Shown piece after piece: positions 1 through 12,000 of a DNA stretch of 64,000 nucleotides (positions within the stretch are counted from its first letter, which is position 1; each line of letters opens with the position of its first letter). The translations under genes and the position numbers were made by a program. Source of the stretch: Ciona savignyi (taxonomy: Eukaryota; Chordata; Ascidiacea; Phlebobranchia; Cionidae); NCBI GenBank assembly GCA_000149265.1, contig CH003416.1, forward strand, positions 1,259,002 to 1,323,001, read 5' to 3'. The notes below the pieces were generated by a model. The model did not search any database. It had not been told where the DNA came from and was given only the letters and a program-made list of their open reading frames with translations.

Positions 1-3000
1 TCTTCAAGTGGTGTGAACAAAACTAGCTACTTGTTTAAAAAAAAGCTTATTCGTGACCAGCCACCCTTACTATAACATTTATACTGTACTAAAATTGGGT
101 GACTTACTAGCCATCCTATTCTTTCTTTATTGCAGAAAACTGAGGATATATCAGATTGACTTTTTAGCAGAAAATATCAAAAATATTTTTTTACCTGTTT
201 CACATTGTGGAGCTGCGGTTGGTGACCATGATCCACTGGTACATGTCAGTGTGGCGGAAACAGTTGCAGCAAAGCTAAAGCCACTGGAACATGTATATGT
301 TGCTACAGTTCCACTTCTGTACCGTATATTTGAAGATATCGTAATAGAACTTGGACTATACGTTGGTGCATTGCCATTTGTTAGCTGAGTAGGTGCAGCA
401 CTACATACTAAAAATGATACATAAATATTGAATAAATAGACTGTAAGTGGAACATTAAATAGCAATGTTTTTACATATTAACCCTTAGACGACGACGGTT
501 ACATATTTGTAACCCAGATGTGTCCCCGAAAAAAAATGCACAATTCAGTCGTTTCTTGGGGGATTTTCCTAGTTTTGATATTTTTGGAAAGCATTTGAAT
601 AGATCTTTCGAAATAACGCATAAAAACATAATCCTTCCATTTAAAAATTTTGAGGAATATTGCTCCAAACATTTTTCTTCAAAATTTTTGTATCTAGTTT
701 AACTTTTAGGTAAAAATATTGCTTTTTTTGGGTTCTGGGGAGTTAAATTTGTTACACCAGTTGCTGTGAGAATAAAACTAGCAGTAGCCATCTTTGTTTT
801 CGAGTTTTCCAGTCATTTTCGATTTTTCAATAATATATGTAAACATATGTGTACATGGTTTTTTCTAATTACTATTGATATTTATTCATTTTTTCGCCTT
901 TGTTTACTTTGTATTTCAATTATTATTTGATATTCGGAAGAAATATGGCAACTTCGGAATAGATTACAGCGGATTAGGCTGCCAGCATGGTCGAGGCCGA
1001 CAGTGATTGTGGTGATGAAATGCCATATTTGTCAGTTTTATGTGACGTCATCACGCTTAGTTGACGTCATCAAAAAATAAAAGACGTAACTTTGAAGGAA
1101 ATTTCATTTTGAACACTTTTGTAATACATTACTATCTTCTACAAGCTACCAGTAACGAGTAATTAGAGTATAAATTACTAATTATGACGTCATTACAAAT
1201 ACTACAACGTCATCAAAAAAATAAAAATACCAATTTGTAGAAAATTATCTACTGGACAACTTTGTAATAGATTGTTTTTCCCTAAGTCCAACAGTATTCG
1301 CAGCAAACAAGGTTAAAGCAACCTTACTCAAAAGTGCCAAAAACTGCAAAAGTTCCATCGTCGTCAAAGGGTTAAAGAGATTGGTATAGTTTTTTGTTCA
1401 ATTTGTTAATTCTATTTGTGTAAGAAGCACGTTTTTTTAAAGTCCTCGCCCAAGGACACAAGTAACTAACTAATTGCCAGTTTAGATCTTAAAACCTTTT
1501 ACTGACACACTTATTCGGTTTAATTGTTTGTTTCTTACTAGTAAATAAGAACCCCTTTCTGCCAATGCTCAATAGCTCAGATAGCTATTGAAATTGTATC
1601 AATAAAAACAAAGAATCTCTTACAATACCTTCTTAAGTGAGCATATGTTAAAATGTTTATAAACCACCAATGGAATTTAATTTAACTAAAAATTTCTTTT
1701 TAAACTGTAAATTCCAAGTCCAGATCCATCTTTAATACCATGTTATTTTACGGCATACTTTTTAAAGGTAATTTCTTTCTTATTGATTCAAAATATTTTC
1801 ATGTTCTAAAGAAATGAGCGTTTTTAAATTAACTCCACAGCAGTATTTTTTTTCATTTTTAAAATTGTATTATATACGTGTGGTATATTTGTAATTTTTT
1901 TAATTTATTTTTATTACTGATCTGTGATAAAATCCTTTATTGTAATCAGGTACTAAAAAATAAACTACCATATGATTTTAACGGCCATATTTGCTAATAT
2001 CTAATTGTGCCAGTTAAATGGCACAGTGGTTAATTATGTGCATATAACTCATTAAGGCTCATTTGATTTTTCCAACGTTACCTAGATTTATAATATTAAT
2101 ATTTAAATAGGCCATAAATAAAGAGGAATTTTTACATATGCAAATATCCCAAAAACATTTAACCAGTTAAACCAATTAATTATGGCAATATGTGATAAAT
2201 ACCAAATAATCAACTAGCCACTGGCCTTAAATACCTTTGTATAGAAAAGAGAATATTCTAGTTTATCACCAAGGTTGGATAACAACACTTAAGATCTTGG
2301 ATAAACAGATTTCAGTTTTCAATAGTTGAGAATTTTAATGGTTGAGGCTACTTCATTTTTTGAATTTTTGTTCGAAGTAAAAATCCATTACCCAATTTAA
2401 AATAAGTTATACAAACTAAGAGGTTTTTTTAATCTACCATAAAAAATAGAATCAATATCCATCCCGGCTTTGTAAACAAAATTTTCTTCTAAATTTGATT
2501 TACTTATTATACAAGTTAAGTTATAGTGTTGTAATTTGTTTGTTTTTCAATTTATTGCATAATCCATAACTTTGGCAACTACATTTGACTGCACGTCCAA
2601 TTGATACTGATTATTATAAGCGACATCATGCCTTAATCACTTTTTTTCTTATACTGTGTTAAAAGAGTAATGCGGCAACAATATTTTTAAATAGACATGA
2701 ACAGTCAGTTAAATGTGCTAAAATTTTAAGTATCCATAGGAAGTGTGCTTTATATATGAAAAAAAGGTAGTAGTCCAAAGCAGTATACTACACTCCACTC
2801 ACATATATATTTTTTATATGACACCAAATAAATAACTGACCTGCAGAACAAGTTGGTGAAAGATTCAGTTCCCACTGGCCAGCACTTACACTACCACAAG
2901 TTAAAGTGTCACTAACTGTGGAGGAAAATGCTAGATTCCCAGTACATGTATATACAGCTGTTGTTCCTTTCTTGTAAGTATTGCTGGAACCAATTTGCGC

Positions 3001-6000
3001 TGGTGTGTAGCTTGGTCCAGCACTATTTGTTTGAGGGGAAGGAGCAGCACTGCAAACTGGATCAAGATATTAATTATAATGTTTCTATGTTATGATACAT
3101 TTGCTGTATTATTCTTCATTAGTTTAAATAGGTTTTCATTGTAGAATATGATGATAATGTTTTATACCATTGTATGAGAGAGTTATCACACAGTAAATTA
3201 TTAAATAACCTCGTAATATGCAGGGCAGTGATATCACATGATTAATCATAAAAATACCTCGCAAGTTTTAAAGCTTTTCTAGTGTGCTGTATATGATTGG
3301 CATGATACTGCTCATTTAGCTAAACCATTAATACACAAATTAAAATATTGTCTGCTAAGTGTCTTAGCAGACAATACTAATAACAAAATTGACTAAAAGT
3401 AGCTAGTTTTGTTCACACCACTTGTTGGAAACATGCACACCACAAATACTCACACAGATTAAGACAATCTTTGTATTACAATTGTATTATACAATTTAAA
3501 TAGTGAGTAAAATCGTAAAGTAGTTGTTTAGAAAAAAGCTGATTCATGACCAGCCCCCCTAACTATAACATTTACTAAAATTGGGTGACTTACTAGCCAT
3601 CCTATTCTATAGTTATTGCAGAAAACTAAAAATATATCAGATAAATGTTTTATCAGAAAATATCAAAATATTTTTTTACCTGTTTCACATAATGGAGCTG
3701 AGTTTGGTGACCATGATCCACTGGTACATGTCAGTGTGGCGGAAACAGTTGTTGCAAAGCTAAAGCCACTGGAACATGTATATGTTGCTACAGTTCCACT
3801 TCTGTACCGTGTAGTTGAAGATATCGTAATAGAACTTGGACTATACGTTGGTGCATTGCCATTTGTAAGCTGAGTAGGTGCAGCACTACATACTAAAAAT
3901 GATGTATAAATATGGAATTAGTAAACTGTAAGATTGAGCATTAAATAGAACAGCATAAAAAAATATAGAATTATGCCTGTAGGTAAGAAGAAGTGGGTCT
4001 TTAAAACAAAAGTAATCGAGAGTTAAATTTATACCTAAGGTCACAGGTATTTATAGCTTTTGTTGTAAAACTTGTCCGGCCCGTTGGTCTAACGGTTAAG
4101 TGCGTCGCCTTTTAATCGAAAGGTTGCAGGTGCGAAACTGGTCGCTAGCTAGTCGGCTGTGTCCTTGGGCAAGGCACTTTACGGACATTGCCTGAATCCA
4201 GCGGATTAATGGGTTCTACCAAATTGGAAGAACGTGTCTATTATATACAAAACACTGCAATAGCTCCGGTAACCCGACGATGGGCACGAGGTGATCTGAC
4301 GATTGTCCGTGTGTTAACCCCCTTGGTTTTTCCATTCACGGGGATAAAGATGAATATCCTATCCTATCCTATTTTAAACATATAGCCCATGGGCTGGGTA
4401 CTGTATCAAACATAACATAAGGGTTTAAGTTTTTTTTATTAGATCAACCGCACAAAACCTCAGCGGTTTAAAGCTAAAAAGTTAATCTGATATATTCAGG
4501 TAATTGTAAGATTACCTTCTGTTCACTGTGTCAAATAGTTAATACAAAAAAAAACAAATTCCAAGAACTAAATGTGTTCAAATAGATAAAGCATGCGAAA
4601 AAATCATTTTACAACCTGCTTGACACACTGGAGCTGCAGCAGGCCAAGAACCAGAAGTACATGTGAAAACCCCAGTGGTTCCACTGGGAAAGGCTGTATT
4701 CCCAGTGCATGTGTATGTAGCTTGTGTCCCACTGACATAGGTTGTGGAGCTGGACACAGTAGTTCCAGGTGGATTGTATGCTGGACCAGAAGTAGGACTT
4801 GTGGATGTTGGAGCATCGGTAGTGCATACTTGAGAATGGAAATGTTACTTTATACAACTAATAAACTTTTCCCAAAAGCTTACCGGATTGGCACAAAGGA
4901 GATGTTGGTGGATTCCATGAGCCTGCGTTGCATGTGACAGTTGACGATGTCCCGGTGGGAAAGCCAAAATTGGCCACACAAGTATAAGTTGCTACAGTTC
5001 CACTTATGTATCTAATATTCGAAGATATTGTAATAGAACTTGGGTTGTATGTTGGTGCATTTCCATTTGATTGTTGAACAGGTGCAGCACTGCACACTAA
5101 AACAAAAGACTTAAGTGATATTTTATTGTTTAAAAAAGCAAATAAATAACTGACCTGCAGAACAAGTTGGTGAAACATTCAGTTCCCACTGGCCAGCACT
5201 TACACTACCACAAGTTAAAGTGTCACTAACTGTGGAGGAAAATGCTAGATTTCCAGTACATGTATATACAGCTGTTGTTCCTTTCTTATAAGTATTACTG
5301 GAACCAATTTGCGCCGGTGTGTAGCTTGGTCCAGCACTATTTGTTTGAGGGGAAGGAGCAGCACTGCAAACTGGATCAAGATATCAATTATTTTGTTTTA
5401 TGGTATAATGCTTTTGCTGTATTATTTTTCATTTGGTGTAATCAATTACTATTTAAACATACAAATTTATGCTTTATTACTTTAAAGGGGAAAACACAAG
5501 AGAAATATTACACAGGCAATTATAAGTATACCTTGTTATATGCAAGAGAGCACTATTACACAAGTATTGGTAGGATTACCCCCAAACCATTGTAATATAA
5601 AACTTTCATATTTAGTTGAATGGTAAAGTAAGTTATGTAGAAAATATTTCATTCGCAGCCCAACTCCGAACCATGATTTTAAGCACTGCATTTAGGTGAT
5701 TTGAAAAGAGCTTTACTTGCTATCCTATTCTTTAGGTAATTAAAAAAAAAACTAAGAATATATTCATTTGATTTTAAGTGGAGAAAACACAAAAAAAAAC
5801 ATTTTACCTGTTTCACATTGTGGAGCTGTGCTTGGTGACCATGATCCACTGGTACATGTCAGTGTAGCGGAAACAGTTGTTGCAAAGCTAAAGCCACTGG
5901 TACATGTATATGTTGCTACAGTTCCACTTCTGTACCGTGTAGTTGAAGATATCGTAATAGAACTTGGACTATACGTTGGTGCATTGCCATTTGTTAGCTG

Positions 6001-9000
6001 AGTAGGTGCAGCACTACATACTAAAAATGATATATAAATATGGAATTAATAAACTGTAAGATTAAGCATTAAAGAGAAAAATATATAAAAATATAGAATT
6101 ATGCCTGTAGGTAAGAAGAAGTGGGTCTTTATATCAAAAGTAGTCGAGAGTTAAATTTTCACCTAAGGTCAGGTTTTTATAGCATTTTTTGTAGAACTTA
6201 TAAAAATGTATTACATTTGACATAGGTTATTGGAAGATTCCCTTATGTTTACTGTGTAAAATAATTATTTAAAAAAAATCCAAGTACTAAATGTTTTCAA
6301 ATAATTAAAGCGTGCAAAAACATCATTTTACAACCTGCTTGACACACTGGAGCTGCAGCAGGCCAAGAACCAGAACCACATGTGAAAACCCCAGTGGTTC
6401 CACTGGGAAAGGCTGTATTTCCAGTGCATGTGTATGTAGCTTTTGTCCCACTGACATAGGTTGTGGAGGTGGACACAGTAGTTCCAGGTGGAATGTATGT
6501 TGGACCAGAAGTAGGACTTGTGGGTGTTGGAGCATCGGTAGTGCATACTTGAGAATGAAAATGTTACTTTATACAACTAATAAACTTTTCCCAAAAGCTT
6601 ACCGGATTGGCACAAAGGAGATGTTGGTGGATTCCATGAGCCTGCGTTGCATGTGACAGTTGACGATGTCCCGGTGGGAAAGCCAAAATTGGCCACACAA
6701 GTATAAGTTGCTACAGTTCCACTTATATATCTAATATTCGAAGATATTGTAATAGAACTTGGGTTGTATGTTGGTGCATTTCCATTTGATTGTTGAACAG
6801 GTGCAGCACTGCACACTAAAACAAAAGACTTAAGTGATATTTTATTGTTTAAAAAAGCAAATAAATAACTGACCTGCAGAACAAGTTGGTGAAACATTAA
6901 GTTCCCACTGGCCAGCACTAACACTACCACAAGTTAAAGTGTCACTAACTGTGGAGGAAAATGCTAGACTTCCAGTACATGTATAGACAGCTGTTGTTCC
7001 TTTCTTGTAAGTATTGCTGGAACCAATTTGCGCCGGTGTGTAGCTTGGTCCAGCACTATTTGTTTGAGGGGAAGGAGCAGCACTGCAAACTGGATCAAGA
7101 CATCAATTGTTTTGTTTTATGTTATGATGCATTTGCTGTATTATTCTTCATTTGGTGTAATCGATCAATATTTAAACATACAAATTTATGCTTTATTACT
7201 TTAAAGGGGAAAACACAAGAGAAATATTACACAGGCAATTATAAGTATATCTTGTAATATGCAAGAGAGCACTATTACACAAGTATTGGTAGGATTACCC
7301 CCAAACCATTGTAATATAAAACTTTCATATTTAGTTGAATGGTAAAGTAAGTTATGTAGAAAATATTTCATTCGCAGCCCAACTCCCTACCATAATTTTA
7401 AGCACTGCATTTAGGTGATTCGAAAAGAGCTTTACTTGCTATCCTATTCTTTAGGTAATTTAAAAAAAAACTAAGAATATATTCATTTGATTTTAAGTGG
7501 AGAAAACACAAAAAAAACATTTTACCTGTTTCACATTGTGGAGCTGTGCTTGGTGACCATGATCCACTGGTACATGTCAGTGTGGCGGAAACTGTTGTTG
7601 CAAAGCTAAAGCCACTGGAACATGTATATGTTGCTACAGTTCCACTTCTGTACCGTGTAGTTGAAGATATCGTAATAGAACTTGGACTATACGTTGGTGC
7701 ATTGCCATTTGTTAGCTGAGTAGGTGCAGCACTACATACTAAAAATGATATATAAATATGGAATTAATAAACTGTAAGATTAAGCAATAAATAGAAAAAT
7801 ATATAAAAATATAGAATTATGCCTGTAGGTAAGACGAGGTGGGTCTTTATATCAAAAGTAGTCGAGAGTTAAATTTTCACATAAGGTCAGGTATTTATAG
7901 CATTTTTTGTAGAACTTATAAACATGTATTACATTTGACATAGGTTATTGAAAGATTCCCTTATGTTTACTGTGTAAAATAATTATTTAAAAAAAATCCA
8001 AGTACTAAATGTTTTCAAATAATTAAAGCATGCAAAAACATCATTTTACAACCTGCTTGACACACTGGAGCTGCAGCAGGCCAAGAACCAGAACCACATG
8101 TGAAAACCCCAGTGGTTCCACTGGGAAAGGCTGTATTTCCAGTGCATGTGTATGTAGCTTTTGTCCCACTGACATAGGTTGTGGAGGTGGACACAGTAGT
8201 TCCAGGTGGAATGTATGTTGGACCAGAAGTAGGACTTGTGGGTGTTGGAGCATCGGTAGTGCATACTTGAGAATGAAAATGTTACTTTATACAACTAATA
8301 AACTTTTCCCAAAAGCTTACCGGATTGGCACAAAGGAGATGTTGGTGGATTCCATGAGCCTGCATTGCATGTGACAGTTGACGATGTCCCGGTGGGAATG
8401 CCAAAATTGGCCACACAAGTATAAGTTGCTACAGTTCCACTTATGTATCTAATATTCGAAGATATTGTAATAGAACTTGGGTTGTATGTTGGTGCATTTC
8501 CATTTGATTGTTCAGCAGGTGCAGCACTGCACACTAAAACAAAAGACTTAAGTGATACTTTATTGTTTAAAAAAGCAAATAAATAACTGACCTGCAGAAC
8601 AAGTTGGTGAAACATTCAGTTCCCACTGGCCAGCACTTACACTACCACAAGTTAAAGTGTCACTAACTGTGGAGGAAAATGCTACATTTCCAGTACATGT
8701 ATATACAGCTGTTGTTCCTTTTTTGTAAGTATTGCTGGAACCAATTTGCCCCGGTGTGTAGCTTGGTCCAGCACTATTTGTTTGAGAGGAAGGAGCAGCA
8801 CTGCAAACTGGATCAAGATATTAATTATGATGTTTCTATGTTATGGTAAATTTGCTGTATTATTCTTCGTTTAGTGCAATCAATCATTAATTAAAGGTAC
8901 AATATTTATGCTTTATTACTTCAAAGGGGAACACACAAAATAATTATTACACAGGCAATTATAACAATACTTTGTAATATGCAAGAGGGCACTATTACAC

Positions 9001-12000
9001 AAGTATTGGTATGATTACCCAAAAACCACATATTAATTTGAATATAAATGGAGAAAACAAAATAATTTTTTACCTGCTTCACATAATGGAGCTGAGTTTG
9101 GTGACCATGATCCACTGGTACATGTCAGTGTGTCGGAAACAGTTCTTGCAAAGCTAAAGCCACTGGTACATGTATATGTTGCTACAGTTCCACTTCTGTA
9201 CCATGTGGTTGAAGATATCGTAATAGAACTTGGACTATACGTTGGTGCATTGCCATTTGTTAGCTGAGTAGGTGCAGCACTACATACTAAAAAATAGACA
9301 ATGTTTCATTGCATTCACTGCATCATGCATATACACAGGGGATTAATATTATAAATAAGGCTATTTGACAGAACAATGCCCATTTCTATCGTTGTGCGCA
9401 GTATTTATACCTCGTGTAAGATTTGGGCCTTTGAACGATTTGGAAGTAAGTGACTGGTTGTAGTATTTGCCATATTTAAATTGATTTGGACCATGTGTTT
9501 TAATATTAATTTGTCATGTGTATAGAAGTAAAGTTCATAAGTTAGCCTACTGTGTATAATATTTAAAAACCGCAAATACTAGTTATATTCTAACGTAAAA
9601 GTGGAATACAAGTTTTGGAGTTGGAATAACGTCTTGATATTGCTGGAGTTGCGCGTTTTGTGACGAGTTCTGTATTTTGCTACGTCAGGTTTAGTAGGCG
9701 CCGCCAGAAGACATAACAGACAATAAAACAAATATGAAACGGGTAAATTATTAGAGAAAAGTGACATATAAATGATGTTTTATTTGTTCATGTACTGGTT
9801 ATTTCCTTATATAAATGGTATCTACTTGATTATATTTACCAGTACATGACTATACTTTCCTACAGCAAAGTTAATTAGCAGACACCAACTATACCTGTGA
9901 TCAATACAGAAAATGTCCCAATTAACTGGATACTTGTCAGTCAGTGGGAATAAGGTAATCTGACGATTGTCGATTTGATAACTACCCTCTGTGTATCCTC
10001 AACTAAGTTTTTTTTTGTAGATGAAATAAACAAAAAAATCTTGTCCTCAACTTTACAACCCCTCCTTGGTACTTTCTGTTGTTTAATTTGGCGATGGCGC
10101 GTTGTGTTAAACGGACTGCGGATTGCTTCTTCTCCCACAATTACAAGTCGCCTTTCTTAAGCACAGAAGCATGCTGGTGACAATAGGTCTAAACAGGGTA
10201 TGGCCAATTCCCAGGTTCAATAGGCAACCTTGGGCACAAATGACAAAAAAACCAAACCGTGCAGTTCCCTGAGCAGACCTCGTAATCCTTGCTCATACTC
10301 TCCTTACAGTAAATGCATTTCAGTTTTAATCACTTGGATTTTATTTTCAAAATATTGATGCTGCTTCGATTTTCGAGTTGGTCAAAGTAAACTTCGGGGA
10401 TACGCACACCACGTGTGCCCAGATGGAATCAGCGTTGACGGGTTTGAACGCACCACCTCGTATGCAACACAATGATCATTGAGTTGACCAGCTCCTATCC
10501 ATGTATCAATCACACGTTCACACCTTCCCAGAGTTAGGGATTTGAGTTGCTCCGTAGCATGACACATGGACTTGAATGCAGCATACATAGCATTGGAGCA
10601 AAACAGATTTCCCCTCTTTTAACAACTTGCACACGGGAGGGTGTGGTTGGGCCAGTCAGACTTAATACAAAACTGACCTTGGGTATGAAGTTTTTTTTAC
10701 TAAATTTCTGCTAGCTTTGAACAAGGTACATATTGTGACATACTTTGGTTACGTTCCGTACTCCTTCTATGAACTCCCTCTCATCTTTAAAGCAAAAGAG
10801 GATTGGGTGTTCTTCCTCCTTCTTCGCACTACCCATAACAGCACCCTGGTTGTTTTTCTGTTGTTTGTCAAGAATGGCAGAGGAACACACTTTTTTACTG
10901 CAACTTTTTTGTAGACTGGTTGTTTTTATGACAGGCAACTTGGATCTGTGCCGTCGATGTTATGGTTGGTAGTATTCAGTGGTAAGGTGAAGAGAGGTTT
11001 GCACACAACGATAGAGGAGAAAATCTTTAAATCATCTTCGTTCTAAATAGTAAGTTCATTGCTGAGTGTGCTGCTCATTGTGATTCAGGTGGGGTAGGAC
11101 GGAATGTCCTTAACCGTCATCTGAAATCATGTCACCTGAACAAATTCTTGGAAAGTGCATTACACATTTGCAATCAGTGCTCTCTTTCTTTTTGTTCTTG
11201 GTTGTTGATTTTGGCAAGCTTTTGCTCGCAGAACTGTTTGGTTTGCTGTTATGGAAGAGTCTAGCCGCCAATCGTTTCAACCTCTTGACAAGACTTGGGT
11301 GCATCAAAATGAAAATAATTGATGCTGTAGATGTCCATGTCCTCGGTATGAAAAATAGGTGTTTTTCCCATCCTGAAGTACAAGTAAGAAGTGTTGGCAT
11401 CCTCGATTTTGACACCGGAATTGATCTATATTATAGCCAGCAATTTGTTAAGTTTGGCAACATTCCAACCTGCCACATCCTTGTCATAGAGAGAACCACT
11501 TATATCAGTGCAGTAAACGGAAGGGTCGAAGGAGAGGATTTTTCAATACATTCGTTCCAGCTTTCTCATAGCTCTCATGGAAAGGCGGCTCAGACTTAAG
11601 ACTGTTGGTGAGCCCACAGAATTTTTTTACTGTTATTAGCCTCTTTTGAATATTGTACTGGGTATTAATTTCTTTTCTACCAGTTAAAACTTAGGAAATC
11701 GAGGCAGTAATGACAAAATTTTGATATTAGCATATGAGCCACATTTGGGAGACCATTCTTTTGGGGAAATAACCTTCGCAAAACCAGCTCTGTGAGCTAA
11801 CAGGGACTCCATGTATTGCATGTAGCAAGTAAATCTTTGAATTCCTCTATTGGCCGAAACACCATAATTAATCACTTTTCATTTTGCTCATTGTTTCTGT
11901 TTTTAGGTTTTTGCATTTGTGCACAGCGCATGGAATTATTTACACTTTACATGACAATGTGTAACATTAACCAACAGGTTTAACAGTTTAAAACTATCTT

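Larger units (their letters stand above)
4495..9300 (-). repeat. 1.72-kb tandem repeat, about 2.7 copies, each with four CCP exons
   Basis: Equivalent exon ends recur at 4616, 6335 and 8053 (steps of 1719 and 1718 nt) and at 5808 and 7526 (1718). Introns are conserved along with exons, so the unit was copied as genomic DNA. Copy 3 is shortened between C3 and D3. Confidence 0.93.

Noticed and set aside
4188..4385. 65-codon frame
   Set aside because: Internal to the SINE; a similar frame appears in the minus-strand copy at 46642-46869. Not a gene.
4593..4937. 114-codon plus-strand frame, repeated at 6312 and 8030
   Set aside because: Antisense shadow of CCP A and B exons; it repeats only because the CCP unit repeats. 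The minus-strand 70- and 82-codon frames in the same places are also wrong-frame shadows or readthrough.
10430..10500. tRNA-like sequence on the minus strand (GTGCGTTCAAACCCG B-box-like)
   Set aside because: No acceptor stem pairing and the A box is weak; at best an old SINE head. Not called as a tRNA.
11129..11599. 156-codon plus-strand frame with hydrophobic start
   Set aside because: Lies opposite the KDM4 pseudogene, whose minus-strand frames match a known family; the plus frame has no recognisable content.
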